In this document: positions 1 through 9,313 of the stretch, in pieces
Numbering within the stretch: the stretch's first letter is position 1
Layout of the letters: every line of letters starts with the position of its first letter
Assembly (NCBI GenBank): GCA_958430865.1
Contig: CAUDNR010000464.1
Span: forward strand, 3,084 to 30,121
Origin: Entrophospora sp. SA101
Lineage: Eukaryota > Glomeromycota > Glomeromycetes > Entrophosporales > Entrophosporaceae
Reading direction: 5' to 3'
DNA: 27,038 bases
The notes under the pieces: model-generated
Told to the model about the DNA's origin: nothing
Databases searched by the model: none
The model's input: only the letters and a program-made list of their open reading frames with translations
Position numbers and translations under genes: made by a program

Positions 1-1
1 C

Positions 2-205
2 AACCCAATTGAACATGTTTGGGATTATTTAGAAAAGGCAGTTCATAATCGAAAACCACATCCAAAAAATATTGAAGGATTATCTATTTATTTAAATGAA
101 GAGTGGGAGAAGCTTGACTGTAATTTTTTACAAAATTTAGTTAATTCTATGCCAAGAAGAGTTGCAGCTGTAATTAATTCCAAAGGAAACCCGACAAAAT
201 ACTAA
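2..205 (+). pseudogene. Tc1/mariner-type transposase, C-terminal 67 residues (cut by window edge)
   Basis: An open frame runs from the window edge to TAA at 203-205. It begins NPIEHVWDYLEKAV, which is the region around the third catalytic acidic residue of Tc1-type DDE transposases (the E of NPIE). It continues through EEWEKL and LVNSMPRRVAAVI to the usual C-terminal GNPTKY. In this family the domain cuts and pastes a short element with TA target duplications. The visible part is intact, so the status of the whole gene cannot be judged from here; it is listed as pseudogene only because it is partial. I could not find a convincing terminal inverted repeat in the AT-rich DNA that follows. The family assignment is strong. 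Confidence 0.85.
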
Positions 206-644
206 TAAATAACCAAATTATCTATCTTTTTTTGATTCTTTTAGTGTATATTTTATAATGAGTTAATATGTAAAATATTGTGCAAATAGCTAGTAAACTT
301 TTTAAAAATTATTTTTACGTTTCAGTTCGATTCTTGACCAATATTTGACAATTAATTGCGAGGTTTTATAAGTATTCCTTTGAAGATAAAAGAAACAACA
401 TTTACTAAGCTCCCAAAATGTGTTAAAACATGACATCTAAAGTTGGCTCTAATCTAAAGTTTTTTGGAAAATTTCCGGAAATTTTTTTTTGTCTTTTAAA
501 GATTATAAAATTACCAATAATTAATTGAATCTTGTGGAACTTGAGTCTGTTATAGAATTCGTTATGGAAAAGATTTTTTTGTTATTACACAACATCGACT
601 TGATTAGTAAAATAATGACTTTTTATATCACCGGAGTTATTCAA
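206..644. other. AT-rich intergenic DNA, no gene seen
   Basis: About 440 bp of AT-rich sequence lies between the Tc1 stop and the last recognisable polB codon. It should hold the 3' terminal repeat of the Tc1 element, but I see no clear repeat. A small palindrome, AATTTCCGGAAATT, lies near 470-485. No open frame worth reporting is present. Confidence 0.5.
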
Positions 645-990
645 TTATTTTCGCCGATCATCAGGTGAAGCGATACTTTTTTCCAGTAACTGTAGCTTTT
701 CTCCTAATACATATTTTCCTCCACCAATTTCCTAATCATTTACCAAGTCTTCATTATATGGACTAAGCCAGTTTTTAGGTACAACACCTTTTTCAGGTGC
801 TAATGGGTTATCATTGAATAAATCGTGCAAGTTTAACAGAACTTCCATATCAACTTCAAGTAAATAGCCCTCTTCAGCATCATTTGGAATTTCTAAAATA
901 TTAGGAATTTCCTCAGGGGGCTACCTTACCTAAAATTTCTGTTGGTAAATATTGCATCATGGTGCCAGAATATAAGGCATTCATATCCTC

Positions 991-2196
991 TTACATAACC
1001 CATGAATTCGGCTTGCTTTCATCATAATCAGGACATTGCGGGTTATTAGCTTTGGCATAACGTTGACTAACCATAGACATGCCCCCACGAATGCCTCTCT
1101 CTACTAACATATATTGATCTAGGTCTGTCAGAAGTTTTATTTCTGCCCTGCTACTTTTGTATAAGGAATCATTAAACATACTGGGGGCTGAAACATAATG
1201 GGATGGGTCTAAGCCATCATCTTTCAAACACATAATGGTATAATTCATAAAAATGTCTGCAAGTAGGAGTACATCTGTTTCAAGATATAAATCATGATAT
1301 TTGCCAAAAGTTTTCATTTCGAATTTTTGCCAGACTTCTTGGGCATAGACATAGTCTGCATTACTAATGTTTTGCTGGCTAAGTAGAGAATAGAAATCCT
1401 TTCTGCGCGGTAGAGCTGTTTTTTTGAATTTATCCCAAGATTTGGTCCAGTCATATGGAAAAACTCCTTTTCGAAATAAAAACTTGATTTGGTCTAATGA
1501 ACAGCCTTTATCAGTAAAATGCTTTATAGTTAGGGGGAATTTTTCTAGATTGCTACTCATAGACGCAACAAGCTTATCAAGGCCCATATTCATATTCTGA
1601 ATGCTATCTAAAAATCGCAATTGACCTACATCCATAGCTTTATATTTGCCTATATTTTCTGGAATACATTTAAGCTTATTAGAAGTAAATCTGCCAACAA
1701 CCTCTATAAGCAAGTGAGAATCATATCCACGGAAATTATGACAGATAAGAGGTACTTTGGTTTTAAATGGTCCCATTTGTAATTTTTTATTGCAATTGCT
1801 GTGAGCAGGACCTCTATACTTACCGCTAATATGACAATGATCCCGGACTTTTGTTAGCCCTATATCTAGCATATCCTTTTCTTTACAATACATGCATTCT
1901 TTAGCCTCTTTGAATGCTACATTATCTCCTATGCTTGGTTGCTGATACCATTTTGGTCCAATTATTTCGTTTTTATTTTTACACTCTCTATGAGATGCCC
2001 CTACATAATTTCTAGTATTAGGGCAACATACCATTATCTTAACCTTTTTCTGGTTTGGGAAATCTTTCTTGCATATCCAGCATTCCGTTGCCTTTCTATG
2101 TAAGGTTGCAGGAGAAACTCCTCCAGAAATCAATTGACAGAGTTTTGACAGGTTACACATTAATTGTTCATTAGAGTTTCGACAGAGTTTCGACAT
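991..2196 (-). pseudogene. Longest open segment of the polB relic (401 codons: endonuclease VII and exonuclease domains)
   Basis: This is the longest uninterrupted frame in the polB relic, but it is not a natural gene. Its ATG and first 33 or so codons lie inside the inserted MITE (2101-2224). Its stop is a nonsense codon after SWVM, directly before polymerase motif A. What is left is the zinc-rich endonuclease VII-like segment (about residues 38-140) and the 3'-5' exonuclease region (about 145-330), ending just past GIRGG. A translated product would lack polymerase activity. It could in principle still be a nuclease-like protein, but nothing shows expression. Confidence 0.7.
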
Positions 2197-2224
2197 TCAT
2201 TAAGAGGTTTCACCCACAACCTTA
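2101..2224. mobile_element. 124-bp hAT-type MITE inside polB (copy 1)
   Basis: The element is flanked by perfect 8-bp direct repeats TTTCTATG (2093-2100 and 2225-2232), the target duplication length of hAT elements. Its ends are imperfect inverted repeats: TAAGGTTGCAGGAGAAAC on the left and the complement of TAAGGTTGTGGGTGAAAC on the right, about 17 of 22 positions matching. Inside are four short direct repeats of the type ACAGAGTTT(C/T)GACA, like the subterminal repeats that hAT transposases bind. It has no coding capacity. Element plus duplication is 132 bp, so the polB frame is kept, but two stop codons (TAA TGA) are introduced. Confidence 0.85.
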
Positions 2225-3173
2225 TTTCTATGCCTTGTATAGTCCCCAGGTTCCATAACCATTTCTGCAGGTGTGGATAAATCTGTCTGAATTTCTGCTA
2301 GCTCTATTTCCAATTTATCTACAAATTTTTCTAATGCATCAGGTCCTCTATAAATCATAACTTATAATTTAATAATTACAAAAACTGTCCATACGAATAA
2401 CTACATAACTATATCCACAAGGTATATGTCGCTGAATTTTTTCAGTGCGGGTTATTGAGCATCTTCTTCTGGAGTTAATTTTGTAGTTAAACATTCGAAA
2501 TCCCAAATTATGTGGTAGGGGTTTGTTTGCATGCATTTATGGTTATAGAAAGTCTTGATGCTCCTTTCTAATTTTGGAATTTTTGGCTCCTGTGGCACTT
2601 CATTTAATCCTTTTTTGCTGGAATATACATGAAGACAATATCGGCAGAGATATTTTCAGCCTTTATGCTTACTATGATTATAAACTAGTCTATGGAGATC
2701 TTTAATAATACAATAATGTGAGCGTGGATTTTCTATTTCATCTGATTCTGAGATAACCAGAAGATTTACCTCCTTAAATTCCGAGCTTCTTCTTTCAGAT
2801 ATATAATTGAATTCAAGGCATTTATTTTCATTAGACCATTTATACACACAAAGACTAATTTTTGGATTATTTTCTTCAAATTTTTGGTATACAGGAGTAG
2901 ATACTGGCACCGGAATTGGAATGCCCTCCATGTTTGGATTTCTTTCTGGATGAACTTTGATCAGGTGCAAGGCTCCAAGTACGCACCATCCAAAGCACCA
3001 TTCATCATTGTTTTGATATTAATAACTCCATTATTACATTTTGGCATGGTATCAGGTAGAGGTATATGGCATGTAGGGCTAATAGGATCAAAATCTGAAA
3101 TTTCAATACTAAATTCTTCAACGTATTCTGGGTATGCATCGGACATTTTATGGTTTAATAAATCTAACTGCAA

Positions 3174-3301
3174 CGTTCTTTTTTTATATATATGTGTATA
3201 TATTTGTTCAATTTAAAAATTTTATTTGTTAAATATTTAGTTAGTGTTAATTTTTATTAAACATAAAAAATATATGATTATCTGTATAGCCTTTTTACAA
3301 A
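3174..3301. promoter_or_regulatory. Divergent intergenic region with TATA-like runs
   Basis: 128 bp separate the start of the polB relic (minus) from the Cys-rich ORF (plus). It contains TTTTTTTATATATATGTG near 3179-3196 and further AT stretches that could serve as TATA elements for either side. A shared bidirectional promoter is inferred from layout only. The same sequence recurs at 17636-17763. Confidence 0.3.
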
Positions 3302-3532
3302 ATGATAGCAGAATATACATGTAATTATCTTCATAATTCTGGAGAAACTTGCAATAATCCTTGCATTAGGCCTGAAGGTTGTCGACATCATTATAGAAGT
3401 AAAAAACATATTCCTTGTACTGATTGTGGAAAGCCTACTGGGTCTGCTTGTGGACGATGTGCTTTACATAAACGTGGATTTTATATGATTAGATATGTTA
3501 ACAAATTGCGTGAGAAAGCTTATTTAGTTTAG
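3302..3532 (+). CDS. Small Cys/His-rich putative zinc-binding protein, 76 aa (copy 1)
   Basis: An intact ATG-to-TAG frame reads MIAEYTCNYLHNSGETCNNP at its start. The regular Cys/His spacing is C7, C17, C21, C27, H29-H30, then a CTDCGK pair, CGRC and an ALH motif, suggesting two small zinc-binding modules (C..C..C..H and CxxC..CxxC..H). The C-terminus is basic. I do not recognise the family. It is divergent to polB, shares its intergenic region and is unbroken in both copies, whereas every other gene in the block is damaged. It may therefore be a small gene of the same polB-bearing element, or a host gene caught in the duplication. Function unknown; nucleic-acid or protein binding is only a guess from the Cys pattern. 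Confidence 0.55.
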   Translation: MIAEYTCNYLHNSGETCNNPCIRPEGCRHHYRSKKHIPCTDCGKPTGSACGRCALHKRGFYMIRYVNKLREKAYLV

Positions 3533-3536
3533 GAAA

Positions 3537-3991
3537 ATTTTGGTTAGATTTAGTGCGTTATAAATTTTGTTTATTAGGAATTTGCTCTGAGCCGTTTTTA
3601 TCTGTTTTTTTCCAAGGACAATTTTTTTGCAAAAATGCTTTTGAGGCTATTCCTGGTATGTAAAAAAAAGATAACAGCTATTTTTGCTTAGATTATGAGA
3701 TGCTGTTAAAAATGCTTTAGGGCATAAAAAACCTATTAATTTTACGAAAAATTTTTTGGTTAGATTTTTTGGTTAGGTTTCTAGAATGTATATCTTTTTA
3801 GGCTTTAGAGGAAGCAAAAACGGCTTAAAGATAATAGGATGAATAAGGATTCTATAGCTTCCCGTAGGCTGTTTTCCGATAAGAAATCATTTTTTATACC
3901 CAAAATCCGATTAAAAGTACAACGAAAATTTAAACCAATTGTAATTCAAGGTACGCGGAAAATGAAAAGGAATCGTTTTTTGGTTAGATTT
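3537..3991 (+). repeat. Four copies of TTTTGGTTAGATTT-type motif
   Basis: TTTTGGTTAGATTT occurs near 3537-3551, 3752-3767, 3766-3780 (as GGTTAGGTTT) and 3975-3991, within AT-rich DNA downstream of the Cys-rich ORF. Two copies are nearly head to tail. Between them I see no gene other than the 54-codon frame. The set recurs in the second block. Confidence 0.45.
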
Positions 3992-4003
3992 ATTTTAAGC
4001 TAA
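3839..4003 (+). CDS. Short basic ORF, 54 aa (copy 1)
   Basis: ATG at 3839 and TAA at 4001-4003. The product is rich in Lys and Arg (for example SRRLFSDKKSF and GTRKMKRNRF) with no Cys. It is too short for an automatic call and I do not recognise it. Small basic core-type proteins occur in large DNA transposons and viruses that carry polB, but there is no motif here to support that. The second copy has one substitution (3930 T, 18392 G), changing Phe to Cys. It could be a chance frame. Confidence 0.2.
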   Translation: MNKDSIASRRLFSDKKSFFIPKIRLKVQRKFKPIVIQGTRKMKRNRFLVRFILS

Positions 4004-4562
4004 AAAAAATATATAGCAGAATCATTTAAAACCACCCAACAATACCATGGGGCTTGTTCCAAAACCCCCAAAGTGCCATTGTGTACTTTCCACCATCCAC
4101 CATCTTTTTCTCATTGTATTTTCTTTATATTATCTTTTATTTCTTGGTTGGTTTTTAATGCAAGCTCCAATAATTTAGAATTTTGATTTACAAGGTTTTT
4201 AACATTATCTATTTCATAGCAGAACCAATTTCTAAAAATATTTAAATGCAAAAAGGACATTTATATAGAAACCTATAATAGTTTTTGGTTTTTTTGTGAT
4301 TTCAAAATCTAAATCTTCCCACAATTCCTTTCTTTTCAAAAACATATTGTGACTTTCTAGATCAGTTATTTCAATAAAAGACCCAAGTGTTGATTCTTCT
4401 TCTTCATCTTAGTAGATAATGAACTAGCAACATTAGTAGTATTTGCATTTTCTCTCTTCTAATAGAAAGTGAATTGACACCAGCATTTTTTTTTCCTGTA
4501 GATTGTGAAAGGGCATTTGAATTTCTTTTGATAGAATTTGCATTATTTGGCGAAATAGCATT
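4000..4562 (-). pseudogene. Broken gene of unknown function, Asn/Ser-rich then coiled-coil-like (copy 1)
   Basis: On the minus strand a coding-like reading can be followed across frames. It has an Asn/Ser-rich start (NAISPNNANS, NALSQSTGKKN), then an acidic stretch (DEEEESTLGSF) and FLKRKELWEDLDFE. A shift near 4235-4250 is followed by NWFCYEIDNVKNLVNQNSK, ELALKTNQEIKDN and, after an in-frame TGA at about 4111, EKDGGWWKVHNGTLGVLE with a stop at 4000-4002. Amino-acid order and codon structure look like decayed protein, and the middle could be a coiled coil. I do not recognise the family; adaptor or DNA-binding proteins with GGWW-like ends are possible. Same damage in copy 2. Confidence 0.4.
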
Positions 4563-4679
4563 CTTTTATTTTATTAAATTTTTAATTTTTTTTTTCAAAA
4601 GTTTAAATAATTAAATTAGCCAATCACAATTTCGTATCCAAAAACTAATATTTTAAATCAATATGCTGTTAACATTTAA

Positions 4680-5487
4680 TTGTGTGGAAAGAGGCACATG
4701 AATCTTATTTCCTGGATCCAAACTTATCTCAATTATATTGTATTCTGATTTGAGCTTGTGTGATAAACTTGGAAAAATATCAAAACACCCAATTTACTTG
4801 TCCTTAGATAATATTCCTTATGAATGAAGGAATAAAGAGTCACAGTAGAATTATTAGTTTGAAAGACAAAAATTCATCAACAAATAGGTTATTAAAACTC
4901 AAAAGTTTTCAAAATTCAATGAAATATACACTGCAGTTATACCAGAAAAACTTCATCACTGTGATATTGGTTTATTTCAATACCAACTTCAATATATATA
5001 CATTTGAGCTTTTAAAAGAGTTAAATACTAATTTATTAAATTAATGAATGAAAGATTCAAAGAGATACTAAGATTTAGGAATGTCAAGATTTTCAGAAAT
5101 GAGATTTATAACCTTGCTATTTTTACTGCATCTGAATATAGACAAGTCATGCAACAATCTGTATTTGTGTTTGATAACTTAGTTTCTACAAATCAAGATA
5201 TAAGTAATAATATCACAGAAGATCAGAATGTATCTTTTTAGTTGGCTTACAGAATTTACTGAAGAAAATTTGGAGGATTTTCATGTATATTTTATTTTAT
5301 GAGAATAATTCAATTAATTAATTAATCACCTAATGAATGGGTTGATCCATTTGAAAAGGTTTCAGCAACTGAATTAAAATATACCTAAATTTCATCATTG
5401 GGTTTATCACACAATTTCAAGTATTAGAATGTTTGGAGCAATCAATGGTTTTAGTGCAGAAGCATATGAGACACTTACTACTTGCTG
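4680..5487 (+). pseudogene. Plavaka-type (KDZ-like) DDE transposase relic (copy 1)
   Basis: Shredded coding sequence spread over several frames. The motifs, in order, are HPIYLSLDNIPYE (about 4790-4822), then PEKLHHCDIGLFQYQL, then a start-overlapping segment with RFKEILRFRNVKIF and TASEYRQVMQQ. These are followed by WLTEFTEENLEDFHVY and, near 5395-5475, KFHHWVYHTISSIRMFGAI with NGFSAEAYETL. The order matches the C-terminal half of Plavaka-type transposases common in basidiomycete and AMF genomes (HP.YLSL.NIP; HH.D.GLF.YQ; KFH.W.YH...SIR.FG..NG..AE.YE.LH). The two open frames at 4820-5044 and 5044-5241 are fragments of it. At least four frame changes and several stops make it dead. The 3' end stops at the LTR boundary. 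Confidence 0.7.
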
Positions 5488-5817
5488 ATTTACGGTCACT
5501 GGTTTAATTAGCTAATTATATCCCAAAGGCGCGTCCCCTTGAGATGTATCTGAATAATTAAAAGGATTCCCAACTAATAATTAAAGGTTGGCCAGACCAT
5601 TAATCATTAGAAGGGCTGGGGGGGGGGGGGGTCAACCACACTGGGTTTATTAGTTACTTACAGTCAAAGACTATTTTATGTAAAGTTATATATTTATTAA
5701 GAGCTATTATTATGTTGTTGTTATCAAGGTTGTTATCAACAATATTAACAATTGATTAATTCTTCTAATTGGTCAATATTAACCGGGTAATTGATAGATC
5801 CAAGATTTACTATCTCA
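5486..5817 (+). repeat. Ty3/gypsy-type LTR with internal deletion (copy 1)
   Basis: The sequence begins TGATTTACGGTCACTGG and ends TACTATCTCACA, the TG...CA ends expected of an LTR. It is directly followed by gypsy pol sequence. A homologous stretch at 19948-20545 is about 260 bp longer; relative to it, this copy lacks the segment between the sequence ending near 5750 and TTCTAATTGG. A long G run at about 5619-5632 is 7 longer than in the other copy. No target duplication found. The exact 5' end is inferred. Confidence 0.55.
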
Positions 5818-6505
5818 CAATATTATCAAGTTCATATCAAAGAAGAGGACATACATAAAATTGCTGATTTATAGTAAGACACAAGAAGAACACTTACCGA
5901 ATTTTACAAACTTTTTAGGAAACACCATCATCTATTTAGGACATTATATCTCTTCTGAAGGCATATCTGTTGATGAATGAAAGATTGCAGCTGTCAAGAA
6001 TTAGCCCAAGCCAAACCATTTACTGGAACTACAGATGCATCAATTATTGCCATTGGAGCAGTACTGAGCCAATATCAAGGGAACAACCTATAGCATATGA
6101 ATCAAGGAAATTATCACCAGCAGAACAGAGTTCTGAATCAAATTATGATGTACTTATTTAGAAGGGCAAATGCTTCATTGGAGTTTATTAAGTCATAATC
6201 TAATTTATCGCGTAGACAAGCTTGATGGTTGGAAGTTTTACAGTCAAGTGCTTTTAAGGTAAAATATCGGCCAGGAAAAACAATGTAGTGGCTGATGCAC
6301 TTTCTTGTCTACCTTATCTTTTGATGCCAATAATTGTGAAGAGAGGCTCATAATGGCTTGTCCAAATTATTTCAAATTTGATGGAAATTAATTACTGACT
6401 AAATAGTTTAGTCAGTTTAGCCAAGTGCTCATTTGAGAACTTAATAAACATAGAATTTGCAATACAAAGAGAAGATACACACCTTGCCAAATTAGCAAAG
6501 GGAAA
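5818..6505 (+). pseudogene. Ty3/gypsy pol relic (RT to RNase H), heavily deleted
   Basis: Readable pieces appear in canonical order. QVHIKEEDIHKIA is from reverse transcriptase (about 5827-5870). EEHLPNF and then IYLGHYISSEGISVDE (about 5925-5975) are RT thumb. FTGTTDASIIAIGAVLSQYQ (about 6020-6080) is the RNase H start with its first catalytic Asp. PIAYESRKLSPAEQ is next in family order. VKYRPGKN and VVADALSCLP (about 6260-6310) form the RNase H C-terminal end. The pieces are separated by large internal deletions, frame changes and stops (for example TGA after SVDE). EFAIQREDTHLAKLAKG, just before the rRNA, may be the linker before integrase. Integrase, gag and protease are absent. The relic runs right up to the LSU rRNA 3' end. 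Confidence 0.75.
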
Positions 6506-6506
6506 A

Positions 6507-7405
6507 ACAAATCTTAAGAACAAGGGCTTAATCTCAGCGGGTCGCAACACAAGGGTCACTCACTGCTTACAATACCCCGTTCTATATTTAAGTCGTCTGC
6601 AAAGGATTTATCTTCCTTAATATTTAAAATTACAATTCAAAGGCACACCCATGACCTTTCCGTCATAAGGTTTGAACCTCAACAATATGTTATAGGACTC
6701 CGAAAAGTGTATTTTTAATCGCCTAAACAATAAGGAAGGTAATAATCGTCACTTCTAGCATGGGTTCTGGCTTAGATTCGTTCAGCCATTATCCAACGGA
6801 TGATAGCCTCGCACCACTATTCTTTCAAATAAGTGCAATCACCAAATATCCGAATCAACAGTTCCTCTCGTACTAAGTTGAATTACTATTGCGACAACAA
6901 TTTCATCAGTAGGTTAAAACTGACCTGGTCTCACGACGGTCTGAACTCAGTTCACGTTCCCTATTAGTGGGTGAACAATCCAACGCTTACTGAATTCTAC
7001 TTCAGTATGATAGGAAGAACTGACTTTAAATGATCACAAAGGCAACGTCGCTAACAACACAAACGCTTGGCTGCCACAAGCCAATTTCCCTGTCGCAACT
7101 CTTTTGGTACCCCTAGTCTCAAACATCGAGGGTCTAAAGGGTCCACGGAATATACATCCACACCATTCGTTAGGGGAGGCTTGTACCTCTTTAAGCCGTC
7201 CACCTATTCTTAAAAAAAAATGATGTAATCCCAGCAAACTCCCCACCTGACTAATTTTAAGAGAAAGAAGCGATAAAAGTAGTGGTATTTCACTATTGTG
7301 CCGGAACACTCCCACTTATTCTACATCCTCAATGCTTCCTCCCCCAGGTCAAACTGGAGTCAAGTTCAACAGGGTCTTTTTCTCCCGCTGATTTTGCCAA
7401 GCCCA

Positions 7406-7446
<41 letters not shown>

Positions 7447-9279
7447 TCGATCATTATAAATTATCCGTACCAGTTCTAATTGCTAAACACATTGTTGCTA
7501 ATATGCCAGCACTTAGAGCCAAATCTTTTCCCCGAAGTTACGGAGTAAAACTGAGTTCCCTTATCTACTTTGTTCTACCAACTAGAGGCTTTCACCTTGG
7601 AGACCTGCTGCGGTTATCAGTACGACTAGGCGTGAGAATAAATCTTTCCCTTGGTTTTTCAAGGATCATTGAGAACGCACCGGACTCGACCATAAGCGTC
7701 AAGCTCTTCCAGTAATGGCACCCTATCTTCGATTAATTCGATTCCAGGGTGACATCATAACTGTTAAAAAGAAAAGATAACTCTTCCCAGGGCTCTCACT
7801 GATGTCACCAAGTTCACTTGACGTTACCGTATTAATTATCCACGTCCTAGTGCAGGAATATTAACCTGCTTCCCTTTCGATAGGCTGGCGATGAATCGCC
7901 TTTTTAAAACGGAATTACCATATCTTAGGATCGACTAACCCATGTCCAACTGCTGTTCACATGGAACCTTTCTCCACTTCAGTCTTCAAAGTTCTCATTT
8001 GAATATTTGCTACTACCACCAAGATCTGCACTAAAGGTTGTTCGACCCGAAATCACTTTCAGGGCTTCTTAACAAACCTTCACGCCTGCCTACTCGTTAG
8101 AGCTTCACTATAACCCTAACGGTGAGGTATGGGTATCACACTTGAGCGCCATCCATTTTCAGGGCTAGTTCATTCGGCAGGTGAGTTATTACACACTCCT
8201 TAGCGGGTTCCGACTTCTATGGCCACCGTCCTGCTGTCTATATGAACTAACACCTTTTTGATATCTAAATGAGCGTGAATTCCGGCACCTTAACCTCACG
8301 TTCGGTTCATCCCGCATCACCAAATTTGTTTACCAAAAATGGCTCACTAGAAACTCTTGTATCAATTACATTAACAAGTTTCTGCTATCCTGTGGGAATC
8401 TTCGGCAGGAACCAGCTATTAGATGGTTCGATTAGTCTTTCACCTCTATACCCAATTTCGGCGAACATTTGCACACCGGACTACTACAAGTTTCCACTAG
8501 AGTTCTTCCTCTAGCTTCACTCCATTCAGGCATAGTTACCATCTTTCGGGTCCTAACAGATATGCTCTTAAATGGTCGATAGCCATTCTCCCCCCGGATT
8601 TACTACCCTTATAAAAAAATATAGATATTTAAAGTTGTCCAGAGTTGTCCAGTGCTGTCCAGAGTTGTTCGGAGTTGTTGAGAGTTGGAACAGCAAATTT
8701 ATTGCTCTTAAGTAAGAGAGAGAGATATATAAAAAAAAAATAGGGATACGGGGGAATAGGTGGGAACAATCGCCATTGTTGGACGCGTTTGAGTTTCTAC
8801 ACTCTAACACTCGCATATATGTTAGACTCCTTGGTCCGTGTTTCAAGACGGGTCGTTTAAAGCCATTTCGTTAACATCCTTAACGAATTTGCACCACCTG
8901 ACTAACCACCCCTATAATTAGCGGAACGCACCATATATATGATAACTAAAGAGGGGCGATCAGACCAGTTTGAGCAGCCCTAAAGGTATTCGTTGCAAAC
9001 CTCAATCCCGACCACCATATTCCGCTTAAAGTTTATCACACTCCCAAGGAGCCCGATCCCTTTAGCCTTTTTATGACAGTCAAAATTGATGTTAACCAGC
9101 CGATACAAAAATGCACCCCACACAAGTAATTGAATGTCGACTATGGCGGTTTTTAGGCTCGCCAATGCGCTAATTGCCTTGATGCGTAAGCTGATTTTGT
9201 ACCAGTTCCACTAACTTCAAACGTTTCCCTTTCAACAATTTCACGTACTTTTTAACTCTCTTTTCAAAGTTCTTTTCAT

Positions 9280-9313
<34 letters not shown>

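Larger units (their letters stand above)
645..3173 (-). pseudogene. Polinton-like protein-primed DNA polymerase B with endonuclease VII domain, broken and truncated (copy 1)
   Basis: Read on the minus strand from 3173 down. The N-terminal part (70 codons) shifts frame near 3015-3025 into a second frame with the motifs NMEGIPIPV, VYQKFEENNP and HYCIIKDLHRLVY. Exonuclease motif I (DFEC, 2491-2502) follows. A further shift comes before YRGPDALEKF, then the hAT-type MITE, then Cys pairs (CWICKKDF, CMYCKEKD). The endonuclease VII-like HHN segment (DHCHISGKYRGPAHSNCN) is next, then Exo II (HNFRGYDSHLL), FLDSIQNM, and Exo III (YLETDVLLLADIF). GIRGG and a polymerase motif A (MNALYSG, about 960-980) come last. 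Between GIRGG and motif A lies an in-frame TAA (990-992). A shift at a C run near 920, a further stop and truncation at 645 remove the catalytic DTD motif. In the family, this protein replicates a linear element with protein priming. This copy cannot make it. Confidence 0.85.
1017..5585 (+). repeat. Large direct repeat, copy 1
   Basis: Aligns without a gap to 15479-20047 at a constant offset of 14,462 bp. I found one substitution by eye (3930 T, 18392 G). The block holds the polB relic with its MITE, the Cys-rich ORF, the broken minus-strand gene, the Plavaka relic and the first 100 bp of the LTR. After 5585 identity falls sharply. Confidence 0.9.

Noticed and set aside
2884..3216. 110-codon plus-strand frame opposite the polB N-terminus (and 17346-17678)
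   Set aside because: The minus strand carries recognisable polB motifs here; the plus-strand frame is a shadow.
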